Shown here: piece by piece, positions 17,433 to 29,200 of the stretch
Numbering within the stretch: the first letter of the stretch is position 1
How the letters are laid out: every line of letters starts with the position of its first letter
Origin: Bacillota bacterium
GTDB taxonomy: Bacteria; Bacillota_I; Bacilli_A; Erysipelotrichales; Erysipelotrichaceae
Direction: 5' to 3'
DNA: 34,720 nucleotides
Assembly: GCA_029097145.1 (NCBI GenBank)
Contig: JAQXNC010000076.1
Span: 1-34,720, forward strand
Translations under genes and position numbers: made by a program
The notes under the pieces: model-generated
Seen by the model: only the letters and a program-made list of their open reading frames with translations
What the model was told of the DNA's origin: nothing
Databases searched by the model: none

Positions 17433-19510
17433 TGAATGTCAATGATGTCTTAGGCCAATATGGTGTTAATCTCTTCAGTAATGAAGTGATTGAGACCAGA
17501 GTACCAAAATCTATCTATAAATCATATATAGAAGCTATTAATAATGATGAGCCTCTCAGCAAGGAAGTTGCGACAGCTATTGCCAATGCGATGAAGATCT
17601 GGGCTGTTGAAAAGGGTGCAACTCACTTTACCCACTGGTTTACACCGATGACTGGTTTAAGTGCAGAAAAACATGATGCATTTTTAGAAATCGATGGTGA
17701 TAAACCGTTACTTGAATTCTCTGGCAAGACGCTTCGCAAAGGCGAACCTGATGCCTCATCATTTCCAAGCGGTGGTTTAAGGGCGACATTTGAAGCTCGT
17801 GGTTATACGGCATGGGATACATCTTCAAGTGCCTTTGTCAAGGATAAGACCTTATATATTCCGACAGTTTTCTGTTCATATAATGGTGAAGCTCTCGATA
17901 AAAAGACACCACTGTTAAAATCATGTGAAGTACTATCAAAAAAAGCTACAGAACTTTTAAATATGATTGGCATGAGTGATGTCAGAAGAGTTAAATCGTA
18001 TGTTGGAGCTGAACAGGAATATTTTCTGGTAGCTGATGAATACTATCAGAAACGTACAGATTTAAAACTGGTTGGCAGAACACTTTTCGGTGCTCCATCA
18101 CCTAAAGGTCAGGAACTTGAAGATCATTACTTCGGTTCAATTAAACGCAAGGTTAAGGCTTTCATGAAGGAACTCGATGAAGAGTGCTGGAAATATGGTA
18201 TTCCTGCCAAAACTGAACATAATGAAGTAGCTCCTGCTCAACATGAATTAGCCTGTATCTATCGTGAAGTTAACGTTACTGCTGATAATAATCAGCTTCT
18301 AATGCAGCTTTTACAGGATATTGCCAAGAAACATGGTTTACGCTGTCTGCTTCACGAAAAACCTTTTGCCCATGTCAATGGCAGTGGTAAACATAATAAC
18401 TGGTCAATTGTGACGGATAGTGGAGTTAATCTCTTTAATCCAGGCAGGGAACCAGAAAACAATAAGCCATTTCTGGCGATGCTGGCTTGTGTTATCAAGG
18501 CGGTAGATGAATTCAGTGATCTTTTACGTATAACATCTGCCACCGCTGGTAATGATTTCCGCCTTGGGGCTGATGAAGCTCCTCCGGCTATTATTTCAAT
18601 ATTCCTCGGTAACGAATTGACTTCTCTTGTTGAATCAATTATCAATCATCAGGAATATAAAAAGAGTGATAAGATACGCTTTAACAGCGGTGTATCGATA
18701 GTTTCAGATTTCTCAAAAGACAATACTGATCGTAATCGTACATCACCATTTGCCTTTACTGGTAATAAATTTGAATTTAGAGCTTTAGGTTCAAGTCAGT
18801 CGGTTGCAGGACCTAATATCATCCTGAATTCTATTATGGCCTATGAAATTGATGAGATGATCAGCCTGATTAAAGATGGTATGAATCTTGATGATATTAT
18901 CGCAAAATTTCTATCTGAACATTATCGCATCATCTTTGAAGGTGATGGTTATTCAAAGGAATGGGAGATAGAAGCGTCAAGACGTGGTTTAAATAACTAT
19001 AAGACAGCCATCAGTGCCCTGGAGCACTTTACTGATGAAAAGAATATCCGGATGTTTAAGGCAATGGGTGTCTTTAATGAGAGTGAATTATATTCAAGAA
19101 GAGATATTCTTCTCGATAATTATTCAAATACTGTACATGTTGAAGGTGCTACAACGCTAAAAATGGCACAAAATGAAATCTATCCATCAGTTATCAGATA
19201 CCTTAAGGATTTATCGACAACTGTAAATGAGATGGAAAAATGTGGTGTTAATGCCGATTATCTAAAGGATGATTTAAGTGAAATATCAGCTTTATGTGCA
19301 AATCTAAAGACTGCAATGACAAAGCTGAAGGAAGGCATTATTGAATATGATGAACTTGATGGCGATTCACTTATGAAAGCTAGAAAAGCCCGTCAATCGA
19401 TCTTTGAAAGAATGGAAGAAGTACGTCGATATGCAGATCTTCTCGAAATGCATGTCGATGAAAAAATCTGGCCATTCCCTAGTTATATTGATTTGATGTT
19501 TGGTATATAA
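17432..19510 (+). CDS. glnN: Glutamine synthetase type III
   Basis: Length ~690 aa; GAEQEYFLV, TEHNEVAPAQHELA, HVNGSGKHNNWSI motifs of GSIII; TAATG overlap with purF. Confidence 0.95.
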   Translation: MNVNDVLGQYGVNLFSNEVIETRVPKSIYKSYIEAINNDEPLSKEVATAIANAMKIWAVEKGATHFTHWFTPMTGLSAEKHDAFLEIDGDKPLLEFSGKTLRKGEPDASSFPSGGLRATFEARGYTAWDTSSSAFVKDKTLYIPTVFCSYNGEALDKKTPLLKSCEVLSKKATELLNMIGMSDVRRVKSYVGAEQEYFLVADEYYQKRTDLKLVGRTLFGAPSPKGQELEDHYFGSIKRKVKAFMKELDEECWKYGIPAKTEHNEVAPAQHELACIYREVNVTADNNQLLMQLLQDIAKKHGLRCLLHEKPFAHVNGSGKHNNWSIVTDSGVNLFNPGREPENNKPFLAMLACVIKAVDEFSDLLRITSATAGNDFRLGADEAPPAIISIFLGNELTSLVESIINHQEYKKSDKIRFNSGVSIVSDFSKDNTDRNRTSPFAFTGNKFEFRALGSSQSVAGPNIILNSIMAYEIDEMISLIKDGMNLDDIIAKFLSEHYRIIFEGDGYSKEWEIEASRRGLNNYKTAISALEHFTDEKNIRMFKAMGVFNESELYSRRDILLDNYSNTVHVEGATTLKMAQNEIYPSVIRYLKDLSTTVNEMEKCGVNADYLKDDLSEISALCANLKTAMTKLKEGIIEYDELDGDSLMKARKARQSIFERMEEVRRYADLLEMHVDEKIWPFPSYIDLMFGI

Positions 19511-19570
19511 AACAGCGTCTATTTTAGCTGATTATTACTAGTCAGTATCATTATTCTATGGTAATATGGA

Positions 19571-19645
19571 GTTGTTATACAACTGACGGAAAAGTGGATA
19601 ACCACATGGGAGTATAATTTTTAAAAGAGTCGACCGTCTGGGCCA
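19571..19645 (+). promoter_or_regulatory. ZTP/ZMP (pfl) riboswitch aptamer
   Basis: CTGACGGAAAAGTGG-ATAA-CCACATGGGAGTA...GACCGTCTGGGCC; GACGG (19585-19589) pairs with CCGTC (19634-19638); upstream of fhs. Confidence 0.85.
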
Positions 19646-19672
19646 TTTTGTCCGGATGACTGACTCTTTTTT
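19623..19672 (+). terminator. Expression-platform terminator of the ZTP riboswitch
   Basis: AAAAGAGTC (19623-19631) / GACTCTTTT (19662-19670) followed by TT; overlaps the aptamer 3' strand. Confidence 0.8.
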
Positions 19673-19710
19673 GTTGGTTATAGGGCGCTTAATTAAAGGA
19701 GAAAAAGAAA

Positions 19711-21381
19711 ATGTTAACAGATGTACAGATTGCACAAAGCACAAAAATGATGCCGATTAAAGAAGTAGCGCAAAAAATTGGATTGAGTGAAGATGATTTG
19801 GAATTATATGGTAAATATAAAGCTAAAATCTCGCTTGAAACTATTAAGAGATTAGAAAATCATAAGGATGGAAAACTGGTCCTTGTGACAGCTATTAATC
19901 CTACACCTGCTGGTGAGGGGAAAACGACAACGATGATTGGTCTTTCTCAGGGGCTCAACAGTCTTGGCTATAAGACAGTTGTCGCTATGCGTGAACCATC
20001 TTTAGGACCATGTTTTGGTGTTAAAGGTGGAGCTGCTGGCGGTGGTTATGCACAGGTTGTACCTATGGAAGATATCAATCTGCATTTTACAGGTGATATT
20101 CATGCGATTACAACTGCCAACAATCTCATCAGTGCCATGCTTGATAATTCAATGCAGCAGGGTAACCCACTGAATATTGATGAAAGACAGATTGTCTGGA
20201 AACGTGTAGTTGACCTTAATGACCGTGCATTACGTCATATTGTTGTAGGGCTTGGAGGTAAGACTAACGGTGTTCCAAGAGAAGATGGTTTTGATATTAC
20301 GGTCGCATCAGAAGTGATGGGAGTTTTATGTCTGGCAACCTCGCTTGAAGATTTAAAGAAACGTGTAGCCAGAATGATAATTGCTTATACAAGAGATGGT
20401 AAGGCTGTTACAGTTGATGATATCAAGGCAACAGGAGCTGTTACATTATTACTTAAGGATGCGATTAAACCTAATCTGGTTCAGACATTAGACCATAATC
20501 CGGTTCTGGTTCATGGTGGACCATTTGCTAATATCGCTCATGGATGTAATTCTGTCATGGCGACAAAGCTGGCATTAAAGCTGGGTGATATTGTGGTTAC
20601 TGAAGCTGGATTTGGAGCTGATCTTGGAGCTGAAAAGTTCCTTGATATCAAATGTCGTCAGGCTGGATTAAATCCAGATGCAGTAGTTGTAGTGGCAACG
20701 GTCAGAGCCTTAAAGATGCATGGTGGTGTTGATAAGAAGAATCTGGCTGAAGAAAATCTTGATGCATTGAGAAATGGTCTTGAGAACCTTGAGAAACATA
20801 TCGAAAATATCCACAAGTATGGCCTTCCATGCGTTGTAGCTATCAATGCTTTCCCAACTGATACCAAGGCTGAACTTGAACTTTTAAAGGAAATTGTTGA
20901 AGCCAAGGGTGTTAAGGTTGCCTTAAGTGAAGTCTGGGCCAAAGGTGCCAAAGGTGGCGAAGAACTGGCACTTAAACTGATGGATATTCTGAATAATGAA
21001 AAGGCTGATTATCATCCTATCTATTCACTTGATTTATCTATCAATGAAAAGATTGAAACAATCGCCAGAGAAATCTATGGTGCTGATGGTGTTATCTTTA
21101 CTAAGAAAGTATTAAATAAGATTAAGAAGTTTACTGAAGAAGGTCTTGATAAATTACCTATCTGTATTGCCAAGACTCAGTATTCACTGTCTGATGACCC
21201 ATCATTATTAGGTCGTCCAAGGGGATTTAAGATTGAAATTAATGATTTGATTCCAAATACCGGATCTGGATTCCTTGTAGCTATCAGTGGTGATATCATG
21301 CGTATGCCTGGTTTACCAAAAGTACCAGCTGCCAATAATATGGATATCAAAGAAGACGGTGAAATAGTTGGATTATTCTAG
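19711..21381 (+). CDS. fhs: Formate-tetrahydrofolate ligase
   Basis: [50 protein letters not shown]. Confidence 0.98.
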   Translation: MLTDVQIAQSTKMMPIKEVAQKIGLSEDDLELYGKYKAKISLETIKRLENHKDGKLVLVTAINPTPAGEGKTTTMIGLSQGLNSLGYKTVVAMREPSLGPCFGVKGGAAGGGYAQVVPMEDINLHFTGDIHAITTANNLISAMLDNSMQQGNPLNIDERQIVWKRVVDLNDRALRHIVVGLGGKTNGVPREDGFDITVASEVMGVLCLATSLEDLKKRVARMIIAYTRDGKAVTVDDIKATGAVTLLLKDAIKPNLVQTLDHNPVLVHGGPFANIAHGCNSVMATKLALKLGDIVVTEAGFGADLGAEKFLDIKCRQAGLNPDAVVVVATVRALKMHGGVDKKNLAEENLDALRNGLENLEKHIENIHKYGLPCVVAINAFPTDTKAELELLKEIVEAKGVKVALSEVWAKGAKGGEELALKLMDILNNEKADYHPIYSLDLSINEKIETIAREIYGADGVIFTKKVLNKIKKFTEEGLDKLPICIAKTQYSLSDDPSLLGRPRGFKIEINDLIPNTGSGFLVAISGDIMRMPGLPKVPAANNMDIKEDGEIVGLF

Positions 21382-21390
21382 GAGATAATA

Positions 21391-21876
21391 ATGAAAGTAT
21401 CAGTAATAATGGGATCAATGTCTGATGAACCTAAAGTTGAAGGTGCCATCAGAATACTTAAGGATTATGGAGTTGAAGTGAGTGTCAGGTGTTTAAGTGC
21501 TCATCGTGCTGCTTCAGCTTTGGAAAGTTATATTGAAGAATTGAATCAGAATGGAACTGAAGTAATCATCGCAGCAGCTGGGATGGCTGCTGCATTACCT
21601 GGTGTAATTGCTTCAAAAACCATCATTCCAGTTATTGGAGTACCACTTTCAGGAAGTGTCCTTGATGGAGTTGATGCTTTACTTTCAATAGTTCAGATGC
21701 CAAGCGGTATACCAGTCGCAACAGTTGCGATTAATGGTACTAAAAATGCTGCTTATCTGGCTTTAAGCATTCTGTCAAACAGACATGAAAGTGTTAAAGA
21801 AAAGCTTCTGGCATATCGTAAACAGATGATGGAAGATGCTTTAACAGCTAATGAATCATTAATAGAAAAATATTAG
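21391..21876 (+). CDS. purE: 5-(carboxyamino)imidazole ribonucleotide mutase / AIR carboxylase
   Basis: IMGSMSDEP, SAHRAA, LLSIVQMPSGIPVATVAI. Confidence 0.95.
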   Translation: MKVSVIMGSMSDEPKVEGAIRILKDYGVEVSVRCLSAHRAASALESYIEELNQNGTEVIIAAAGMAAALPGVIASKTIIPVIGVPLSGSVLDGVDALLSIVQMPSGIPVATVAINGTKNAAYLALSILSNRHESVKEKLLAYRKQMMEDALTANESLIEKY

Positions 21877-21887
21877 GGGAGAATAAA

Positions 21888-22919
21888 ATGAGCGAAAAAT
21901 ACAAGGAAGCTGGCGTCAGCCTTGAAGCTGGCTATGAATCTGTAAGATTAATTAAATCACATGTTAATCGTACAAAAGTTCTGGGTGCAGTTGATTCAAT
22001 TGGAGCTTTTGGAGGTATGTTTGATTTAAGCCTTCTGAATATGAAAGAACCAGTGCTGGTATCTGGTACCGATGGTGTCGGTACTAAACTGATGTTGGCG
22101 TTTGAATGTGATAAACACGATACAATCGGTATTGATGCCGTTGCGATGTGTGTTAACGATGTTCTGGTTCAAGGGGCAATGCCAATCTTCTTTTTGGATT
22201 ATCTGGCTGTTGGTAAGAATACACCGACCAAAATTGAACAGCTGGTTAAGGGTGTAGCTGATGGCTGTGTCATGTCTGAATGTGCTCTGATTGGTGGTGA
22301 GACTGCTGAAATGCCAGATATGTATGATGCAAATCATTATGATATCGCTGGTTTCTGTGTAGGAGCTGTTGAAAAATCAAAACTGCTTCATGGTCAGAAT
22401 ATTGCTTCAGGACAGATTCTTGTTGGTTTACCTTCAAGTGGTTGTCATTCAAATGGCTTCTCATTAATTAGAAAAGTTCTGCTTAAGGATGCCAAACTTG
22501 ATTTAAATCGTTATTATCCTGAATTTAATAAGACTCTGGGTGAAGAATTATTAACCCCAACCAAGATTTATGTCAAGGCTATTAAGAAACTTCTAAATGA
22601 AGGTGTTGATATCAAAGGTATGTCGCATATCACTGGTGGTGGATTCTTTGAAAATATCCCAAGAATGTTAAAGGAAGGACAGGGTGTATCTATTGATGTC
22701 AAATCTTTCCCAAGACCAAAGATTTTTGATCTGATCATGGAAAAGGGCGAGATTGATGAAAAAGAAATGTACAATGTCTTTAATATGGGTATCGGTTTTG
22801 TGATGGCTTTAGATCCAAAGGATGTCACAAGGGTACAGGAATTACTGACTTCAATTGGCGAGCCATCATATGTTATTGGTGAAGTAACTGATAAAGGTGA
22901 GGTTGAACTTAAATGGTAA
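21888..22919 (+). CDS. purM: Phosphoribosylformylglycinamidine cyclo-ligase
   Basis: YKEAGVSLEAGYESV, VSGTDGVGTKLMLA, GGETAEMPDMY, HITGGGFFENIPRM. Confidence 0.97.
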   Translation: MSEKYKEAGVSLEAGYESVRLIKSHVNRTKVLGAVDSIGAFGGMFDLSLLNMKEPVLVSGTDGVGTKLMLAFECDKHDTIGIDAVAMCVNDVLVQGAMPIFFLDYLAVGKNTPTKIEQLVKGVADGCVMSECALIGGETAEMPDMYDANHYDIAGFCVGAVEKSKLLHGQNIASGQILVGLPSSGCHSNGFSLIRKVLLKDAKLDLNRYYPEFNKTLGEELLTPTKIYVKAIKKLLNEGVDIKGMSHITGGGFFENIPRMLKEGQGVSIDVKSFPRPKIFDLIMEKGEIDEKEMYNVFNMGIGFVMALDPKDVTRVQELLTSIGEPSYVIGEVTDKGEVELKW

Positions 22920-23503
22920 AGATTGCAGTATTAATATCTGGTTCAGGTTCTAATCTGCAGTCATTAATTGATAATGTCAGAAATGGTTATATTAACGGAG
23001 AGATAAAACTTGTCGTTTCAAGTTCACCTTCAGCATATGGCTTACAAAGAGCGAATGATGCTGGTATAAAGGGTTTATGCATTAAAGATCAGAATGAACT
23101 TTTAAAGACACTTAAGGATGAAAATATTGATTTAATTGTTTTAGCTGGTTATCTTGCGATTGTTTCTTCTGAAATAATTCATGAGTATCATAACCGTATA
23201 ATTAATATTCATCCATCATTGATTCCATCATTCTGTGGAAAGGGTTTCTATGGATTGCATGTACATAAGGCAGCCATGAAACGAGGTGTTAAGGTCAGTG
23301 GAGCGACTGTTCATTTTGTTTCTGAAGAAGTTGATGGTGGTCCGATTATCTTACAGGAGAGTATTGATGTCAGTGATTGTGATACGCCTGAGATGATGCA
23401 GAAAAAAGTGCTGACAATTGAACATAAAATATTGCCAAAGGCAGTAAAACTATATTGTGATAATAAACTGGAAGTTATAGATGAGAGGGTAAAAATTAAA
23501 TGA
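22913..23503 (+). CDS. purN: Phosphoribosylglycinamide formyltransferase
   Basis: VLISGSGSNLQSLID, INIHPSLIPSF, GATVHFVSEEVDGGPIILQ. Confidence 0.96.
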   Translation: MVKIAVLISGSGSNLQSLIDNVRNGYINGEIKLVVSSSPSAYGLQRANDAGIKGLCIKDQNELLKTLKDENIDLIVLAGYLAIVSSEIIHEYHNRIINIHPSLIPSFCGKGFYGLHVHKAAMKRGVKVSGATVHFVSEEVDGGPIILQESIDVSDCDTPEMMQKKVLTIEHKILPKAVKLYCDNKLEVIDERVKIK

Positions 23504-25023
23504 GAAGAGCGTTAGTTTCAGTTACTGATAAGACTGGTGTTGTTGAATTTTGTTTAGGGCTTGAAAAACTGGGTTTTGAAATAGTATCAACTGGTGGTAC
23601 ATATAATAAACTTAAGGAAGCTGGTGTCAGAGCTATTACAATTGATGAAGTTACCGGATTCCCAGAAATCCTTGATGGACGTGTTAAGACATTACACCCA
23701 ATGGTTCATGGTGGTTTGTTATTCCGTCGTGACTTACCAGAACATGTCGATACAGTTTCAAAAATGAATATCAAGCCTATTGACCTTGTTTGTGTCAATC
23801 TGTATGAGTTTGAAAAGGCTTTAAAGGCTCATAAGCCAATTGAAGAAATGATAGAGAATATTGATATTGGTGGACCTTCAATGATCAGAAGTGCTGCTAA
23901 AAACTTTAAGGACGTTTTAATCGTTACTGAACCTTGCGACTATGAAAAAGTCTTAAAGGCTATTGAAGATAAAACTGACGACTATGATTTTAGACTGAAT
24001 CTTGCATATAAAGCTTTCTCAAAGACAGGTGCCTATGATGCAATGATTTCGAGATATTTTGCCGATGTTGTGAAAGATGAATTCCCAGATGTTTTAAATA
24101 TGTCATTTAAGAAGGTTGAACATTTAAGATATGGTGAAAACTCACAACAGGAAGCTAATAAATACGAAGACAGTTATGTTGAAAGATCGCTGCTGGACTA
24201 TGAACAGCTTCATGGTAAGGAAATATCATTCAATAACGTTAATGATTTATATGGAGCAGTTGCAGTAGTTAGAGAATTTGGTGATGAGATTGTAACAGCT
24301 GCCATCAAGCATTCTACACCTTGTGGTGTTGCGGTTGGTGCAACTGGTTATGAATCATATGTAAAGGCATATGAAGCAGATCCACAGTCAATCTTTGGTG
24401 GTATTGTTGCGACTAATTATAAGGTAGATAAGGCAACAGCTGAAAAGATGCATGAAATCTTCCTTGAAATAGTGGCAGCTCCTGATTTTGATGAAGATGC
24501 TCTGGAAGTATTAAAGAAGAAAAAGAATCTGCGCATTTTAAAACTTAAGAATCTTGATGCCCGTGATGCCAAGTATGATATCAAGTATCTTGAAGGAAAG
24601 GTACTGGTTCAGAAACTTAATACCAAGATGATTGATGAAATGAAGGTTGTGACAAATGCAAATCCAACCAAAGAACAGTTAAGTGATATGGAATTTGGTA
24701 TGAAGGTTGTCAAGTATGTTAAGTCTAATGCAATCTGTATTGTTAAAAATGGTGTAACACTGGCAATTGGTGGTGGACAGACATCACGTGTATGGGCTTT
24801 GGAAAATGCAATTCACAATAATCCTGATAAGGACTTTGAAGGCGCTGTATTAGCCAGCGATGCTTTCTTCCCATTCAATGATTGTGTTGAAGTTGCAGCC
24901 AAGGCTGGTATAAAAGCTATTATTCAGCCAGGTGGCAGTGTTAGAGATCAGGATTCAATTGATTTATGTAATGAATACGGTATTCCAATGGTATTTAGTG
25001 GTTACCGTCATTTCAGACACTAG
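23500..25023 (+). CDS. purH: Bifunctional AICAR transformylase/IMP cyclohydrolase
   Basis: ALVSVTDKTGVVEF, STGGTYNKL, DGRVKTLHPMVHGGLL, IKHSTPCGVAVG. Confidence 0.97.
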   Translation: MRRALVSVTDKTGVVEFCLGLEKLGFEIVSTGGTYNKLKEAGVRAITIDEVTGFPEILDGRVKTLHPMVHGGLLFRRDLPEHVDTVSKMNIKPIDLVCVNLYEFEKALKAHKPIEEMIENIDIGGPSMIRSAAKNFKDVLIVTEPCDYEKVLKAIEDKTDDYDFRLNLAYKAFSKTGAYDAMISRYFADVVKDEFPDVLNMSFKKVEHLRYGENSQQEANKYEDSYVERSLLDYEQLHGKEISFNNVNDLYGAVAVVREFGDEIVTAAIKHSTPCGVAVGATGYESYVKAYEADPQSIFGGIVATNYKVDKATAEKMHEIFLEIVAAPDFDEDALEVLKKKKNLRILKLKNLDARDAKYDIKYLEGKVLVQKLNTKMIDEMKVVTNANPTKEQLSDMEFGMKVVKYVKSNAICIVKNGVTLAIGGGQTSRVWALENAIHNNPDKDFEGAVLASDAFFPFNDCVEVAAKAGIKAIIQPGGSVRDQDSIDLCNEYGIPMVFSGYRHFRH

Positions 25024-25034
25024 GAGATACAGTG

Positions 25035-26291
25035 ATGAAAGTGTTACTGATTGGAAGTGGAGGTCGTGAGAGCGCAATTGCCTACGGTCTAAAGAAAAGT
25101 CCGCTTCTTTCTGAGTTATATGTAATTCCAGGAAACCCTGGTATATCTGAATTTGCAACCTGTATCGATAATATAAAGGTCGAAGAAACAGATAAGATTG
25201 TTGAATTCGCTCTGAGTCATGATATCGACTTTACAGTTGTAGGACCTGAGGTTCCATTGTGCCTTGGTCTTTCTGATGAGTTAATAAAGGCTGGAAAAAA
25301 GGTCTTTGGACCTGTGAGGGCTTCAGCTATGCTCGAAGGATCTAAGGCTTTCTCTAAGGATTTTATGTATCGTCATCATATTCCAACTGCCAGATATTAT
25401 GAATATGATAATTATGATAACGCTGTAAATGGTCTAAAGGACTTTGATTATCCACTGGTTATTAAAGCAGATGGACTGGCAGCTGGTAAGGGGGTTGTAA
25501 TTGCTGAAGATGAAAAAACAGCCATCACAACTCTTGATGAAATGATGAATCAGGGTATTCTTAAGGATGCTGGAAGTAAAGTAATTATTGAAGAGTTCCT
25601 GGATGGTTTTGAATGTTCACTGTTATGTTTTACTGATGGCGAAACAATTAAACCAATGGTCAGTGTCAAAGACCATAAACAGATTTTTGATGGCAATAGA
25701 GGTCCTAATACCGGAGGTATGGGTAGTGTATCACCTAATCCATTCCTTGGTAATGATATGGATGAAGTTCTGATGGAAGATATTCTTAAACCATTTATTA
25801 AAGGTCTAAAGGAAGATCATCTCGATTATCGTGGCTGTATCTTTATTGGACTGATGATTAAAGATGGTAAAGCCAAGGTTCTTGAGTTTAATGTCAGATT
25901 TGGCGATCCAGAAACGCAGTCAATTGTCTTAAGGCTTGAGTCTGATCTGCTTGAAATCATGTATAAGACAGCCATCAAAGAACTAAAGGATGTTGAAATC
26001 AAATGGAATGATAAGACAGCTGTTTGTCTGGTTTTAGCTAGCGAGGGATATCCTGGCAGTTATCAAAAGGGTATGGAGATAACTGGACTTGATAAGCTGG
26101 ATGATGAAATTGTCATCTTCCATGCAGGAACTAAAATGGATAATGGTGTACTAAAGACTAATGGTGGTCGTGTACTCAATGTATGTGCACTTGGTGATAA
26201 TCTTGAAGATGCCCGTGATAAGGTATATGCGGCAAGTGAAAAGATTGAATTTAATGGTAAATATTGTCGAAAGGATATAGGTTTAAATTAA
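25035..26291 (+). CDS. purD: Phosphoribosylamine-glycine ligase
   Basis: VLLIGSGGRESAIAYGL, VVGPEVPLCLGL, KADGLAAGKGVVIA, NTGGMGSVSPNP. Confidence 0.97.
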   Translation: MKVLLIGSGGRESAIAYGLKKSPLLSELYVIPGNPGISEFATCIDNIKVEETDKIVEFALSHDIDFTVVGPEVPLCLGLSDELIKAGKKVFGPVRASAMLEGSKAFSKDFMYRHHIPTARYYEYDNYDNAVNGLKDFDYPLVIKADGLAAGKGVVIAEDEKTAITTLDEMMNQGILKDAGSKVIIEEFLDGFECSLLCFTDGETIKPMVSVKDHKQIFDGNRGPNTGGMGSVSPNPFLGNDMDEVLMEDILKPFIKGLKEDHLDYRGCIFIGLMIKDGKAKVLEFNVRFGDPETQSIVLRLESDLLEIMYKTAIKELKDVEIKWNDKTAVCLVLASEGYPGSYQKGMEITGLDKLDDEIVIFHAGTKMDNGVLKTNGGRVLNVCALGDNLEDARDKVYAASEKIEFNGKYCRKDIGLN

Positions 26292-26293
26292 AT

Positions 26294-29200
26294 ATGAGTA
26301 AAATATATCGCGTATATGTAAAAAAACGTGAAGAGTACGCTGTTGAAGCTCAGGAATTATTCAACAATATTAAGAATCAGTTAAAGATTGAAGGGTTAAC
26401 AGGGGTTAATGTGATTAACCGTTATGATGTGGGTAATATATCTTATGATGTCTTAAACCAGGGTATCAATACAATCTTGAGCGAGCCAATGGTTGATGAT
26501 GTTTATCTTGAAGAATATGATACACATGGTAATCATGTATTTGGGATTGAATATCTTGAAGGACAATATGACCAAAGAGCTGACGCTACTGAACAGTGTT
26601 TCGCCATTCTGACTTCAAATCGTGATGTGAAGGTTAAGTGTGCCAAACTGATTGAACTTATGGGAGATATTGATGAAAAAGATATCGAACGTATTAAGCG
26701 ATTTATGATTAATCCTGTCGATCAGAAAGAAGCTTCACTCGAAAAGGTTTTAAGCCTTAATACCCGTAAAACAGAAATTGAAAAAGTTAAAACGATTGAT
26801 GGTTTTAGAGAATATACAAAATCAGAACTTGAAGAATATCTAAAAGTTAATGGTATGGCAATGAACTATGATGATCTGAAGGTTACTCAGGATTACTTCA
26901 GGGATGAAGAAAGAAGAGATCCTACAGAAACTGAATTAAAGGTTCTTGACACATACTGGTCAGATCATTGCCGTCATACAACATTTGCGACAATCATTGA
27001 TGATGTACGTATTGAAGATGGTGAATTTAAGGAAATTCTGGCTAAAGATATTGATAACTATAAGAGTTCACGTCATCTGGTATATGGACTTGAAACTAAA
27101 CGTCCAGTAACTCTTATGGATTTGGCTACTATTTCGATGAAGGAGCTCAGAAAATGCGGCTATCTTAATGATTTAGAAGTTTCTAAGGAAATTAATGCCT
27201 GCAGCGTTGAGATTAAGGTTCATACCGATAAGGGTGATGAAGACTGGCTGTTAATGTTTAAGAATGAGACTCATAATCATCCAACGGAAATAGAACCATT
27301 TGGTGGAGCTGCAACCTGTCTTGGCGGAGCTATCCGTGATCCACTTTCAGGTCGAGCTTATGTCTACCAGTCAATGCGTATTACAGGAGCTGGAGACCCA
27401 AGAACTCCGCTTGATAAAACATTAAAAGGTAAACTCTCGCAGCGTAAAATCTGTAAGGAAGCTGCTCATGGATTCTCATCATATGGTAATCAAATTGGTT
27501 TGACTACCGGTTATGTTCATGAAGTCTATGATGAAGGTTATGTAGCAAAACGTATGGAACTTGGTGCTGTAATTGCAGCTGCACCAAAAGAACAGGTTAA
27601 ACGTCTAGAACCATTAAAGGGACATATTGTCTTATTGATAGGTGGCAGAACTGGACGTGATGGTATTGGTGGAGCTACTGGCTCTTCAAAGTCACATGAA
27701 GTCAAGACAACCACAACAGCTGGTGCAGAAGTTCAAAAAGGTAATCCAGTTGAAGAAAGAAAGATTCAGCGCCTTTTCAGAAATGAAGAAGTATCTAAAC
27801 GCATTGTCAGATGTAATGACTTTGGTGCAGGTGGTGTATCAGTAGCGATTGGTGAATTAGCTGATGGGCTTAATATCAATCTTGATGCAGTATTAAAGAA
27901 ATATGAAGGACTAAATGGTACAGAACTAGCTATTTCAGAATCTCAGGAACGTATGGCGATTGTGATCGATAAGAAAGATGAAGAGTTTATTATTGATGAA
28001 TGTCATAAGGAAAATCTTGAGGTTGTAAGAGTTGCTGAAGTAACAGATACTAATCGTCTTGTAATGGATTATATGGGTCAGAGAATTGTTGATATCGATC
28101 GAGGATTCTTAGATAAGAATGGTGCATCTCGTCATCAGGAAGTTGAGCTGACTCTGCCTGATTTTGATTCAACACCATTTGATATCGATGAAAAGAGAAA
28201 CTTCAGTGAAGTATCAAAGGATGTTTTAAGCCGCTTAAGTGTATGTTCACAAAAAGGTCTATCTGAAAGATTTGATTCATCAATTGGCAATGGAACAGTA
28301 TTATCACCTTATGGTGGTAAAACTTTTAGAACTGAAACAGAAGGTATGTGTGCTCTAATTCCAGTTCTTGGTAAAGAAACAACAACATGTTCAATGATGG
28401 CATATGGATATAATCCAGTTATTTCCAAATGGTCTCCATACCATGGAAGCATATATGCAGTTGTTGAATCAATCAGTAAGATTGTTGCGATGGGTGGTGA
28501 CTACCACAGAATTAGACTGTCATTCCAGGAATTCTTTGAAAAACTTCTGACTGATTCTAAACGTTGGGGTAAACCATTCAGTGCTCTGCTTGGAGCATAT
28601 CGTGTACAGAGTGCATTAAAATTGGCAGCTATTGGTGGCAAGGATTCAATGTCTGGTTCATTTGAGAATCTCGATGTTCCACCAACTCTGGTTTCATTTG
28701 CAGTTATGGCTGAAGATGTAAATAATGTCATTACTCCGGAGCTTAAATCAAGTGGTCATAAGCTTGTTGAAGTATGTCTTAAGAAGGATAAGTATCATAT
28801 CTTTGATTTTGATGCTTTGATGAAAACCTATGATGATGTCTTAGAAATGATGCGTGAAGGACGTGTATACAGTGCCTATACCGTTAAGGATGGTGGTATC
28901 CTTGAGGCGTTATATAAGATGGCTTTTGGTAACAATATTGGCGTTAAAATCAATGAAGAACTGTCAATGAATGAATTGCTCAAGAAAGATTATGGTAATC
29001 TGATTCTAGAAGTTGATAGTGATTATGAAGGTGAATATCGTCTTGTAGGTATCAGTGATGATACAATGGCTATCAGTTATAAAGGTGAAAGTCTTGGACT
29101 TGATGAAGCTTATGAAGCCCATAAGAGAACGCTTGAAGATGTATATCCTACAAGTGAAAAGGCACCTACAGATAAGATATCTAAAGATACATGTAATATC

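Noticed and set aside
23199-23260. PurN HPSLIPSFCGKGF (Pro to Cys relative to the usual HPSLLPSFPG) as a functional change
   Set aside because: Conservative loop variation; catalytic His and downstream motifs are intact, likely lineage variation
26264-26293. Upstream start of PurL (MSKGYRFKLN...)
   Set aside because: Overlaps the purD end; MSKIYRVYVKKRE at 26294 matches the family N-terminus better
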